A stretch of DNA of 64,000 nucleotides from Hyperoplus lanceolatus (Eukaryota; Chordata; Actinopteri; Uranoscopiformes; Ammodytidae), in contig CM049396.1 of the NCBI GenBank assembly GCA_026929865.2, positions 20,146,001 through 20,210,000 of the forward strand, in the 5' to 3' direction. The position numbers were made by a program, and so were the translations under genes. Each line of letters starts with the position of its first letter. Positions within the stretch are counted from its first letter, which is position 1. Under the pieces are notes generated by a model. The model was not told the DNA's origin. It worked only from the letters and a program-made list of their open reading frames with translations, and did no database searches. Positions 48,990 to 61,472 of this stretch are shown one piece after another.

Positions 48990-51702
48990 TCTCTCTGTTT
49001 CTGACCGTCTTTACCTCCGCAGATGTTGCTGCATTAGCTATCATTTTCACATAACTGACAGTTTTGCTCCTGGTTTAACTCATTAGATCCCCTTTAAGTG
49101 GGTGTTGTCTTATGTGTAGTTCATTTTAAACAAGATAAAAAAAAAATTGCATAAGGATTTCTAATGTTTTTTTAATTTTAATGCATCAATAACACTTATC
49201 TGCTGATATAATACAACTCAGAAAGGGGCTGGACTGGAGTGTATGAGTGCTATTGCTTTTGATGGCCTTCATTTGAACATTTGATTATGTTTACAGTTTA
49301 TTAAATGTCTAGCTTATTTGTTAGAGTAAGAAGGTTGAATACATTAAAGAAAGCTGAACAATAGGACTTGCATGGGGATTTTATAAGTAATAAAAAAATC
49401 AGTCTAAATGTTATAGAGATATTTTCAACAAAATAAAAGCTGTTCCATGTTGTAAAGCTGAAATGAATCTGTTCAAAAACTAACAAAACACATCGTTGGA
49501 AAGTTATTTCCATACCCAGTGCATGCAGGTTTTCAGACAGCAGCCGTATGCTGGATTCTCCTTGTTACTTGTTTCTACCTGTGTTAACCTGAACCACAAT
49601 CATCTGACAGATAAAAGGTCTGGATTTTGGAACAGGTCCCGTCCTGTCCGCATGACAGACTCCACACCAGATTCAGCTAAAAGTGTACTTTAAACGCCAC
49701 ACGTCAATCCTGCCATCACATGCATTTGATCAGATTTACACCAAAACCGGCTGACACATGTCGAACGAGGGGCTTTCGGGGACACGGGTCAGATGCTCTG
49801 GGGAGGGCAGTCGTCCTCACGGCCCGGCTCTCAATCTCGCCTCGGTTATTGTTCCATGTGGCCTCGGTGGGTGGGTGGACGGACGGTCCATCCTGCTGCC
49901 TGTTGTTCAGCCACTCCGCCAATGAGAGCCTGGCTGCCGCTCAGTCCCAGTCCAATGAGAACAGCGGGGTCTGGGCTCGGATAGAGAGTTGGGTTGTTCA
50001 ATCTGTGATGAGGACAACAAGCAGCGCTGAGTGTTACCGGATGGATGGATGTCGGCGATGGTAACGTTACCCAGCTTTTCTCAATATCAGATGTGACAAA
50101 TACAGTAACGGACACAGATAAGGCCCGCCGTTCATGTGATCTCTGTAACCGGCCTCCTGTGATGAAAGTCACCGGGGAGTTAGTGAACGGTTAACGGCGC
50201 AGCCCGCTAGCGAGCTAAGCCGCTCAGTGTTAACAGTTTAATGAACGTTAGCGACCAACACCAGCCATTGGGTTAACTTGGGTTGTCCTCAGCCGATGCG
50301 TTAGCCATGCAGCCAACGCTTGCTACTGTGGCAAGCTAATACAATAAATGTTAGCTACTTTGTGCCCATGTTCAGACATTTGTGTTCAACAAAGTACATT
50401 GTTAGGTAAGGTGGCAGGCGGCTAGGTAACGCTAATCCGTGCAGAGCTGCCGCAGCTAGCGGTTAGCGGCGGTAGCTAACTTATGGTGGCTGGGTTGCCT
50501 CAGACCAAACAAAGTTGTTGGATGTTCTTGGAGAGTGGCTCTCCCACTGCTCTTTGTTCTGGCTGAACATGGTGATGGAGGGGTAGCTTAGCATGGCGTG
50601 ATGAAGAGCCAGCCAGTCTGAATCAGACAGCAGGCTTTACAACACGCACAGATGCAATTACAATGTAATAAAATATTGGTGGAAATATAGCGTCACATGC
50701 GTTAATAGGGATTTCCATGCACAACGGTCAATTGCACCACGTAACCCTTCGCGATTGGGTAATGGGTATAACTATGCAGCTGACTAGAAACAAGTTACAC
50801 CGACTTGCAAATGGTGGTTTTTATCGCATTTTTGAGCTTGAAAACTAGCTGCTGATTTGCACAAAGAGACATAACAAAAATAAGACAGAAGACTGGCGTT
50901 AACGTAGCACAGACAATTCTACGGAATAATCACACCATTGAAATGGACACAGCTACTCTACTTGTCATCATTTCTGCTTGCAGGTACGCCTGTTTAATAA
51001 CTTTTACATGTTGTCTCTATGGAAATGAGCATCCTATATAATGGGTGTTGCTGCAGGTCCACAATTTTAATATTGTACCTTACAGTCTATTATTGTACCA
51101 TCCAGGCCCAGGCTCTGTGAAGTCATGGAAACACCTAGAACAAAAAAAACTAAACCTAAGCGCACAACAGCAGACACGGATTTACTGTTCCAAGTCTGGC
51201 ATTCATCAAGTGGATCTTAAACACTTTATCCTATTTTGCATAACTTAAGTCAAAAGAAAAATCACAATGACACCCTATTTGATTTAGAAGTTTTACAGTC
51301 ACATTCAGTTTTAAGGATCTAATACTATCTTCAATAGATCCACCCACATTTCTATGTGAATAGTAAATGGAGATTCACTAAAAAAATTAACTAAATTTTA
51401 TAGATGTCGTAAATGTTAAACAATGCATATTTATTTCCACTCTTAGAAAGTATATAATATGATCCCACATTAGTGGATTCCATTTTTAAAGTGATTTTAA
51501 GTGGATGTAGTTTCGTGGCAATCGGTCTTCTCAGCCAATTCCTTATTCTTTTGTTTGTAAATTGTTATTTTGTAGTTTTTTTTTAGTTTAATTTTGGCGT
51601 CTTGTTCCTTATTTGATTAGAAAAGAGTTTGTAAATCACCTTTTTTGTGTGATTAACCAGAGAGTCTTGATGCGTTTATTTGATTTCGTCCGTCTTTCTC
51701 AG
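48990..51702. promoter_or_regulatory. Intergenic region and probable usp49 promoter
   Basis: About 49780-50600 is GC-richer, with clustered gctagc/gttagc words, and is a plausible usp49 promoter with a non-coding first exon. The exact start is not visible. 50640-51700 is AT-rich with nothing recognised. Confidence 0.35.
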
Positions 51703-51825
51703 AACTTTCCTGTTGGTGCGGGTTGTGACGGTGGACATGGACGATCAAGTCGGACATTGCTGTTGACTTTCCAGCAAAAGTTGTGATGTTTAGTCCTAAA
51801 CCTGAACAAGCAAACCACTTTTACA
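51703..51825 (+). other. Possible non-coding 5' exon of usp49
   Basis: An acceptor-like cgtctttctcag ends at 51702 and a donor ACA|GTAAGT lies at 51825/51826. The next acceptor (ctatcctcag, ending 52015) leads into the exon with the usp49 start codon. RNA evidence would be needed. Confidence 0.35.
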
Positions 51826-52080
51826 GTAAGTATGATTCAAATCTACACCTTTTTTTACAGTTAAGTGTGTGTTTGCTCACTCTTTTGATTAATGCACATT
51901 GGGTGAGATTGTGTGCACCATAACTAGACTAACATTTGTTTATCAGTCCTTTCACTGGACTGCATGGTCAAATCCTTGTCTTCACTTTATTTTCTCCATG
52001 TAAATCTATCCTCAGAATGAGTTGCAGCTTGGTTACAGGACGGGTGTCCTATCGCTGAGGCCACATGTGTACCTGGAGAG

Positions 52081-55000
52081 ATGGATCGTTGTAAGCACGT
52101 GGGACGACTTCGCCTGGGCCAAGACCATTCTATCCTCAATCCACAAAAATGGCACTGTGTCGACTGCAACACCACAGACTCAGTGTGGGCCTGCCTCAAG
52201 TGCTCCCACGTGGCCTGTGGACGTTTCATGGAGGAACACTCGCTCAAACACTTTCAGGAGTCCCACCACCCACTGGCTATGGAGGTGCGTGAGCTTGATG
52301 TCTTCTGTTTTGCCTGTGGAGACTATGTACTCAATGATAACGCAGAGGGAGACCTCAAACTCCTCAGAGGGGCGCTCTCTACTGTTCGAAGCCCGGGCAG
52401 ACGCTCGCTACGCTCCTCCACTGGAGGGGAAGGTGTGCTGCAGCCCGCCATGCAGCTGGCCCTGCGGCACAGGAGGAAAGCGCTGCTCGGAAAGATGCTT
52501 CAGATGTGGATCAGCAAACACCAGGAGCTGCAGGATGAGCGTGAAGAGAAACTAGAGGAAGCTAGAAGACAGAAGAAAGAGGTGAAAAGGAGACTCATGG
52601 AAGAGCTGGGCACCGTCCCTCCCAGAAAGAGTGCTAGGCTTCTTACTCAGGCGCCACGTTCAACCATCACACTCATTCCTCGCAAATTTCGCGACCCTCC
52701 AGAACGCCTACCTCCTCCTGTTCCTCCCAAAAAGCCTTCCCTTCTAGCCCTTTCCCGTAAGGGTCCTCAGAATGGCAGAGCGGCGAAACTGAGGAGATAC
52801 TACTCCACACATGCGGTCACCCGCCGGAGACTTGCTCCAGGTGTCACTGGTCTGCGCAACTTGGGGAACACGTGCTACATGAACTCAATATTGCAAGTGC
52901 TGAGCCACCTGCAGAAATTCAGGGAGTGTTTTCTCACTTTGGAGCCGTGTGAGACTGAGGAGCTGCTGGCCAAGACCAATCAGTCCCAGGAGATGAAGGG
53001 TGTGACAGGAGGCGTAGTCAGTGGTGGTAACGCAGCGCTGTCAGGATGCTCTCTTGGACGCATGGGGAAGGCGGGCAGTTTTAATTTGCCCGTGGGCCAA
53101 AAAGAGAGTGCACCGCCCTCCTCACAGGCTGCAGAGTTGGTCCAGCCCAAGGAGCCGCAGCGCTGCTCCACCCGCCAGAAGATGTCTCTTTGCCATGAGC
53201 TGCACACACTTTTCAGGGTCATGTGGTCGGGCCGCTGGACTTTAGTGTCTCCTTTCGCCATGCTGCACTCTGTGTGGAACCTCATCCCGGCTTTCCGTGG
53301 CTACGACCAGCAGGACGCCCAGGAGTTCTTGTGTGAGCTGCTGGACAAGGTGCAGCAGGAGCTGGACACAGAGGGGTCCAAACGCAGGATAGTAATCCCC
53401 ATCACAAAGAGGAAGCTATCCAAGCAAGTGCTAAAGGTTCTGAACACCATCTTTCACGGGCAGCTACTCAGCCAGGTGAGACCGTCATAGGAGCAGATAT
53501 GTGCAGATTTGAATGTATTATTGGGCAAAATTACCTAAGGCCCAAAAGATCCCAATTTTCAATGTTTAACATAAAGCATGCATGTCACAAAACATTAACA
53601 TAATGAGTCCTTGTGGTCAAAATTTTTATTTAATTTTTTGCATTTTTAAGGCTTTATTGACAGTGCAGAGAGACAAGGATGAAATGGGGCATAGAGGAGA
53701 ATGACATGCAGAGTACGACCACAGGTCGGACTCGAACCGGGTTTTTTTGCGAGGAGGGAGGGACGCTCTAACCACTAGTACTACACCAGTACTACATTAG
53801 GAGAGGTCACTTGATAAGCCCATTCGGGTTTCTGACCTCTCCAGCACATACTCTTTTAATCTTTATATGTGTTCATGTATTTGTTGAGTGTGTTGAGTGT
53901 GTGCAAATAAAAAATTAAAAAATAAAATAAATAAAATGACTGCCCAAAGATTTTTATTTTACTGAGACCTGGTGGCCTTATTTGATCTTTTTAACCGGCC
54001 CATTGTGGCTTCTCTTGCTGTCCCAATTTACACCGAGAAGCCTAAATCTGCATTCATAACACTCACAACAGTAAAAGAGTTGGGCCAAGTAATTTGAAAA
54101 GAACACACGTTGAAGACTCCTCCTTATAAAAGATGTGATTGTAGACCAAAAAATATTACATAATCCGAGTAAAACTATAAAATAAGAAATTAAATTAAAA
54201 GCTTTCCGCATGCTGAATCTTTCAGATGAACATATGGCAGCAGGATTTCCAAACAATGTGCTAAAATACTAGTCTGGCACCGCCCACCTACCCACTTCCG
54301 CTCAATTTTCATTTCACTTCAGTAGTCGGTCTGGGGCTGCAGTGTATTCATGCGTTCCTGCTAAACCAGATTTTTGGCGGTCCAATCAGTGAACAGAGGG
54401 AGTGGCTGAGAACGATGACGTTGAGGTCGTGCGCCAGTTGTAGTCAGAGGAAGACCTGGAAGACAATGGATAAGGATACGAGAGAAGCTATTTAGTCTGT
54501 TGTGGCAACTCTGCCGAATATTGATCAATTGAAGCCGGAGCAAGAACAAGCTTTGCTGAGTTTTGTTGGTTCCCGGCCGGTCCCGGCGCATGACATACGT
54601 CACGACCAAACGCTATGTGATTGGTTGGTAGATCCAGAGTGGCACTGGGCAGATCCAATCATTTTAAACTTCAACAGACAGTTCCAGACCTTCTGTACAA
54701 ATGAAATGAAGTACGATGGTTTAGTAGGACCAGGCTATTAAAATGCATGGTTTGCTAAACATTTATTATTTCTCCACCCCTACACCAGTAATCAACTGCA
54801 GTAAATATTTTCTATCTCGCATAAAGTGGCATCTGATTTTTGTGATAAGAGATCCACTCCATTTCTAAGTTTAACATTCAACAACAAATATCACAATTAC
54901 CTTCTACCAGAGTCTTCATCTGTTTTTTCTTCCCCCCCTCACTGTTATTTCTCAGGTGACGTGTCTGTCCTGTAAGCACAAGTCTAACACAGTGGAGCCG

Positions 55001-56578
55001 TTCTGGGATTTGTCTTTGGAGTTTCCGGAGCGTTACCACAGCATAGACAAAGGCTCAGGCTCGACAGCTTACCAGCGCAGCTGCACCCTCACTGAGATGC
55101 TGTCCAAGTTTACGGAGATGGAGGCCCTCGAAGGCAGCATCTACGCCTGCAACCACTGCAACAGTCAGTACAACGTTTAATATACGACGCAAAAAAATGT
55201 CAGCAACTTTGGCAATATCTGTCAAGGTTTAGCCAGTACAGCCCGAGTTCGATGGATCCAAATTAATTAAAGATACCTGTCCACAATTTAACTTACTCTA
55301 AATGCATTTGATTTTAAAATCAGCTCAAAAGATCTATTCTATAAAGCTCTACATATACCAACTTCAGAAAATAATAAATCATTGCTGTGTACCACATATT
55401 TATGCAAATAATGTGAGTTGGACTTTTGAGTGCTGAAGACATTAGTGTCTGCAGAAATGTAGTTTGATTGACATTCATTCAAATTTTCTAAAAAGATATG
55501 GTTAAATAAATATGTAGAATAGAATTGTATTGTGATTTTTATTGAAATTGTCTTGATGCTGTCATTACAAATTCAGTTATCAAAAAAAAAATTCTTAATT
55601 AGCACTCCACATTTTAAGCAGTTCATCCAGTCTTGCCTTAGAGGCACCGCCTCTAGCAGTGGGCCTACACTCCTCACTGCACCCCGGAGCCATTGTCCTC
55701 ACTCCCTGCTCGGTCACTCACAGGACGAGGCAGGGACTCGAAAAACTAGGCTGGTAGCCTTTTATGAAAGCCTCACAAAATCTCTGCTTTTTAGAGAGTG
55801 CTTTCCCTCTGCTCTTTAACAAACGGCGCAACAAAAGCATGCATATGAATTAATTTGTGGAATAACGTGCCTTCCTGTTGGTTCATGGTTTGACAGAAAG
55901 AAGACGGAAAACCTCCCACAAACCCTTAGTTTTGTCAGAGGCGCGAAAGCAGCTTCTGATCTACCGTTTACCTCAGGTTCTACGGCTGCACCTCAAACGC
56001 TTCAGGCAAGTGTCACTGCAATACTGATTACCATGTTTAGTTCTAATGAAATGACGTAAGATTTCTATCTAGACTTGTTGTTTTGTCTCTGAAATCAGAG
56101 TGCTTTTGTACACGACTGTTTGTTTATGGAGGCGCTTGTAAATCCTTTGCTAACTAGTCCCTGTTGTATGGCAGATGGTCGGGGCGGAACCATAGGGAGA
56201 AAATCGGCGTCCATGTGGCCTTTGACCAAGTTCTGAACATCAAACCCTACTGCTGCACGGGCTCAGGTCACTCTGTCCACAGAGGAGGCTACACCTACGA
56301 TCTGTCTGCTGTAGTTATGCATCACGGTAAAGGCTTCGGTTCAGGGCACTACACCGCATACTGCTACAACACAGAAGGAGGTGAGAAAGAGGCCGGACTT
56401 CATTCAGATCAACCTATAAGCCCCTGTTGTTATGCTCCATTTGTAACCTTCTGGTTCCGCCCATGTCTCCACAGGTTTCTGGGTCCACTGTAATGACTCT
56501 GACATGAAGGTCTGCAGCGTGGAGGAAGTGTGCAACACTCAGGCCTATATTCTCTTCTATACCCAGAGGTCTGCCTAG
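52081..56578 (+). CDS. usp49: Ubiquitin carboxyl-terminal hydrolase 49
   Basis: Five coding exons: 52081-53475, 54956-55163, 55897-56005, 56175-56380, 56475-56578. They are in phase and give 673 residues (human 688). The start [12 protein letters not shown] matches the human protein. Residues ~1-110 form the UBP-type zinc finger (C4, H6, paired CxxC motifs, [11 protein letters not shown]). A basic coiled region follows ([20 protein letters not shown]). The USP catalytic core starts at about 254: [13 protein letters not shown] with nucleophile C265, [15 protein letters not shown], zinc-ribbon cysteines (CLSCK, CNHC), and [15 protein letters not shown] with H629, then HCNDS (N646/D647). USP49 removes ubiquitin from histone H2B and other nuclear substrates and affects co-transcriptional splicing. 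The catalytic triad is intact. Intron 3 uses a GC donor (TTCAG|GCAAGT). Intron 1 holds a SINE-like piece and a helicase fragment. Confidence 0.96.
53640..53800 (-). mobile_element. tRNA-derived SINE-like fragment
   Basis: On the minus strand the sequence has tagtggttagagcg (A-box-like) and GGTTCGAGTCC (a perfect B-box consensus) at the spacing of a tRNA-related promoter, followed by non-tRNA sequence. Typical of fish SINEs; the family was not assigned. It lies in usp49 intron 1. Confidence 0.45.
54268..54739 (+). mobile_element. Possible element carrying a RecQ-like helicase N-terminal fragment
   Basis: From an ATG at 54466 the frame reads DKDTREAI, then a TAG stop (54493-54495), then [20 protein letters not shown]. 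This resembles the segment just before the Walker A motif in RecQ-type helicases (LKPEQ, then F.GKDVF). The ATP-binding motif itself is missing, and the frame then runs into unrelated sequence. Weak inverted ends (tagtctggcacc and ggaccaggcta) suggest a repeat element, but no target duplication is clear. It lies in usp49 intron 1. Confidence 0.38.
55164..55896. other. usp49 intron 2
   Basis: Nothing recognised. The ORF at 55532-55819 has no family resemblance. Confidence 0.55.
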
Positions 56579-57070
56579 GGACCTCTCGCTGTGATGTCGA
56601 CATGTACGCTGCAAACTTAAAGGCTACATTTATGAAACTGTTCTCTGATCTTTTCCCAGACCATTCAATCACTTTAACATTATGTACTAAAAGAGGATAG
56701 CAATGAGGCAGTGAATTTGGATTGGTGGACATCTTTTGATTTATATTTGGTTTGTAACTTTCCTTTTTTGAATTGAGAACTTTTTCATAAATGAGGCCAT
56801 AGGTTTCTTAGCCTGCGGGACCAGCATTATGGGTTAATGGCCTAAAGACTGTGGGAGCAGGTCTGACTGTCCTGCTGTACACGAGCTGTGTGTCCTTTTT
56901 ATTTCTTTTTTAAACAATCAGGCTCTGTTGGGTCTGGAACCGACCAGGTGCCTCTCCTGAGACAGCATTTTACTTTCAAAGGCAACACAGACTCTGGATT
57001 TTGGAGCATTTTATCACAAAAATGTTGTTCATGTGCATTTTATATATATCTGAACATTTGATGCCAGTGC
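56579..57070 (+). other. usp49 3' UTR
   Basis: Non-coding sequence after the stop codon. The UTR may extend beyond the element at 57081-57627, possibly to AATAAA-like sites near 59190, but its end cannot be fixed. Confidence 0.4.
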
Positions 57071-57080
57071 ACTGAATATT

Positions 57081-57627
57081 TAGCATGGAAATCCAGACCT
57101 GCCGCTGGCAAATTTAAAATTGCTCAGCTTACTGGTCTGGGCACAAACCATTGGAGCTCATTAACGATGTCGGAAAATTCTAAGCTACCGATCAAATCGT
57201 ACTATCTGATATCTGGACGGGGCCAGAGCCCTGTGTATGGGGCTCTAGGGCGGCCATAACCGGATGATGACAGTGCTACGCATGCGCCGCCGAAGTGGTG
57301 ATAGTAAACAACAAAGATGGATACGATAAGTTGTTAGAGACGGCTTTGGCCTCGACCCTTAACGATTTTGAATACGACGCTCAAATCTTTCATTAGCAAG
57401 AAAGATGAATTTTCGGTTTTGCCGATCGACCACCGCAAAAGTTTAATTTACCGGTTAGCCCCGCTAAACAGACAGAGCTCAATACGTCACCTTGTTCATT
57501 GCTCTGATTGGTCGTAGTGCTATCCAATTGTGTGCAGTGGTATTTGAAATGCATGCGTTGGTGCCACCCCTTGAGTGGGGAAGGTCTATTGTTCATCGTT
57601 ATAGATGTGGGTCTGGATTTCCAGACT
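57081..57627. mobile_element. MITE with 10 bp target duplication
   Basis: The inverted ends share TGGAAATCCAGACC close to each terminus. The unit is flanked by a perfect 10 bp direct repeat actgaatatt (57071-57080 and 57628-57637). Duplications of 9-10 bp fit Mutator-like elements, although the TIR was not matched to a known family. No ORF of interest lies inside. Confidence 0.62.
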
Positions 57628-57637
57628 ACTGAATATT

Positions 57638-60600
57638 ATAAGAGGTAGATCTTTCAACATCATTTTATAGTTACACTTGAAGGCGGTGGATCAACGGACA
57701 GAAAAGACTGAAGTCCAGACTTTGTGTTGCCTCCTGTTCAGCTTTTTTATTTCTTGTGAAAATGTCAGTCCTGGAAACTTTTTAATACTCATCCCTCTGT
57801 AATTTGTAGTTCATCATGTCCTCTCCTCAAATGTACTGCTCTTGACTTGATATTTTGTCCTGCCTGTGCTCTCAGCAGAACAGGCAGGACAGAATATGGT
57901 TTGCTTTAAGTTTATTTTGTAGTCATTCTGTGTTTCACTTCTCACGAAGAAGAAGGGGGCAAAAAATGAGTTTCAGACACTTGATTGATGATGAGTGATG
58001 GGAAAGCTGCACTTTTGAGGAGGGGCTAATATCGTTGGTCCTATCTTTGTGATTGTTCTTCTTTTAGCGCCTGAATCTTCTTTAACTGGCAGCTCCCCCT
58101 GTGGTGTAGTGGTTAGGGTAGTCTGAGCCCGCGTCGGAGACACTGCGCCTGCGTTTTGTAACTGCAGGAGATGAACAAACAAGTGAGCTGTGATACTGAA
58201 GAATGTGTTTTTTTTGGGGGGGGGGTACCCATTATGATTCAAGCACCTGAAAGCAATATATTGTACATCTTGCATCTTGACAGGAAATTAAGATAAAATC
58301 AGGAATTCTTCTGCTTGTTTTACAATGTTTTCTTTTCTACTCTGATGTTTCTATCAAGGTCTTTAGAATTTGCTAGGTAATTGAGAAAAAAAACTGGTGT
58401 TTGATACGACTCAAACCCAAAATACATTTGTGAACTCTATGTTAAAGTTGAAACAATCTTATGACGATGAATGTCTTACTTTTAGCGGTCAGCTTGTGGT
58501 CATGCCACAGTCTCTGACCCCCTTGAGTTCTGTCTTGTACTGTCATAAATGTAATGGTCATATGGGTTTTGCCTGATAGTAATCATTAAAAAGACAGATC
58601 AAATTTGAAACAGTTTGTTGGTTGTATTCATTTTTGAAATACATTATTTTTTTTAAATTTTCAAGTCATGAAAATGTTGTATGTGTCTAGCTTCACTCAC
58701 TTTGCCATCACGCCTGCATCATCTGTATTCATAGGAAGAAAAAGTATATACAGTATGTGTTCAGTGTACCGAAATGCACCACGGTATAAACAGATTGATG
58801 CACAGCTGACCCTAGACCATCCATTAACTCTGCTTCTCTAATAATGCTTTCTTAAAGATTTGCAACCTAGAATAAATGTAATCTGATCCAGACAAAGATG
58901 CCGCTGATGAGTGGGGCATTAAATGTGAATAATCTCTGAAGATTATTTATTTTCTTAGCAGTGCGGTCTCGTATCCCATGTGTTTCACTGTGCTGTGATG
59001 AGTTATTTACCATCTTATAAATTTAAGTCTTTAATTTAAAAAAAAAAACATTTGAAAAGTATCAAAACCACAATGTATTGTTTTTACATTTTTATTACAC
59101 TATTGTTGATGACTAATGTAAGACTGCTATTGTCTTTAAAGTGAGACTGTATTTTTTAAGAGAATAAGTAACAGCTTCTTCCTTTAACAAATAAAAAGTG
59201 GAAATTCATAACAACATGCACTGCTGCTCATTTCAATGCATGCAAGGGTTTGCTGCTACACCAGTACTTCATCTGGTATGACCAGCAGGATAGTAATGTT
59301 GGCAAATGAAAGGTAAATATTACATGAAGTCACTTACATTGTGACTTTTCTGTGTTTCTCTTACAATAGCTTACCATAATAGCTTAAGGAACATTTTCCA
59401 ATAAAAGCACTTGTAGTTTCATAACTTTTTCACTAATTTTTTTTCATCATTGGCAATACAATCTGATTTATTGTACTGAGGTGTTGATCACACTGTAAAG
59501 ACTGCTGTGTCATGCACTTTCGTGTTGATGTAATTACTTACTTAAATGTGCACTATGCAGTTCCAGGGGAGCGGGATTGGTTTACATCTGCAGATCCTGA
59601 AGTTAGTTTACAAAACATATTTTCTCTCCATGACATTCTTAATATTGAATAATTCTATCATAAATCAAAACAAAATTATTTTGAGGATGCTGAAACCAAA
59701 CTTAAGACTGGAATATGTTTGTAAAGAAAACTGGGCCCACAGTGAACAGTGAAACAATAACTTTTCATATTGCTTTCTAACTTCAAACTGTTCCAGAGAT
59801 CCAATTTTCCTGAGGAAAGTGCGATTATTCAGTTATGAGAATATAGAAATTCCCCGTCACACCCAAAGTTACATTGTACACCTTTAACATATTAGTTATT
59901 TTATTCATTAGCAGTCATTTCTTTGTAGTATTAAGTGAACGTGCAGATAATTTCAGCTTTTTAAACTATTATTACAAATTTGCTGCCACTATCAAATGAG
60001 AAGCCCTTTAGAAATGGTTTATAAGTTCTCTCCATGGCTTTGTTAGTGATACATTTATGTTTCTTTAATGCTTCTTGAAGCAACAATAACACATTTGACA
60101 GAATGTGAAAAATTACTTTTACTGGTGTTTATCCTTTTATGTCAAAATGCACTTATGGATGTTCATTATCTATCTGTGAATGCTTAATAAGCTGTTTATG
60201 AAATGGATTTTGGTCCAGATCTTCTGAAGCCCTTTTTCAAGAGGCAAGTGGCTGTAAGGTCCATTCAGTCAGAGGATTTTTTCACGTACTGGCAACCTAA
60301 AAGTTGCTTTAATTAAAGGTTTATAATAGATTTATATACCGTTAGTTTTGCTTTTACCATATTCCACATACTAGTAAAAAATAAAGCCATACATTACAAC
60401 TTATAAACCCCACCATAAAGATATCTTATTGGAAAGTGGTATTAGTACTTTATATCTTATGTGACGCAAGATGTCAACATTTCAATCAAAAAGCTCAGTT
60501 TTCTGCAGATGGAAGATGAGGATATATTCAAGGTCAGCCTAAAATATGAAATAATTTATTTCTTACAGTTTTTAATAAAACAGCAATAACTATTTTTTTG

Positions 60601-61472
60601 CAAACTGGATATAAACTCCGATACAATTTGACATGTCAGTTAATTTGACACTGTGGATACTAGCAGTTCTACAATAATGGTTATGAAATAGCATTTATGG
60701 ACAGAAAATATTTGGACATGATTGAATTATTAAGGTGAATTTGTCACATTGGTGTTTTTTTTTTCTTAAAACACTTCATTCAAGAAAGACAGAAATGCAT
60801 CTAAAAGCACTGCTTCAACACCAGAACAGGATGTGAAATAAACCAGGAATGACACTGAGTTGAGATACAACATATCTGCACTGTATTACTGACAACAAAA
60901 AGGCAGACAGTTACAGAAGATTGATTTTGTAATTAATGAAATGCAAACTCATGCCAGCTAGATGCATCTCTTTGCAAATATGAGGACATGCTTGAGCACA
61001 AAACATTCATGGAAAAAAAAACTTTTACTTTCAAATATACTATAGCTTCAACATGAAGGTTACAGAGAACATGATTGGCTTTTTAAAGCCATTATAGGTT
61101 GCTCTAGTCTTTGTAATTCATGTATCATAAATAATTAGAAAAAGACGATCCAAAGACTCAGTTTTTGGTGGCAGCAATTCAGTCGATGATTAGTCATCAA
61201 CACCGATAGATTTTGGGCAAGATGAAATGTCTTTTGTTGCTCGGCAAGTAGAGAAATTCTGTCCTTTTTCCCCCGCTGTAAACGCCTCTCAACACTCTCT
61301 GTTGGTCTGATCTCGTCCACTCCTTGACTAAAAGTACCATGTTTTGTGCTAAGATGCTCAACCTTCACATTTGAAGGGAGCACGTGCTGAGGCCCCTTAC
61401 CAATTACCAGTACCTGTGAACCAGATTCTCTCCTCTGGTCCCCCCTCTGGAGTGTCTCCCAGGTAATGGGAC
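57638..61472. other. Intergenic region between convergent usp49 and tmcc2, including their 3' UTRs
   Basis: Mostly AT-rich sequence without a convincing gene. A SINE-like A-box word (tgtagtggttaggg) occurs near 58103, and several poly-A/poly-T runs are present. The last ~1 kb before 61473 is probably the tmcc2 3' UTR (minus). Confidence 0.5.

Noticed and set aside
52022..52555. 177-residue plus-strand ORF
   Set aside because: Out-of-frame overlap with the usp49 first coding exon, whose own frame matches the family.
53640..53800. Candidate tRNA gene
   Set aside because: A and B boxes are present, but the intervening sequence does not form tRNA arms; a SINE fragment is more likely.
58085..58160. 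tRNA-like word tgtagtggttaggg suggesting a tRNA or SINE
   Set aside because: A-box-like only; no B box at the right spacing and no cloverleaf.
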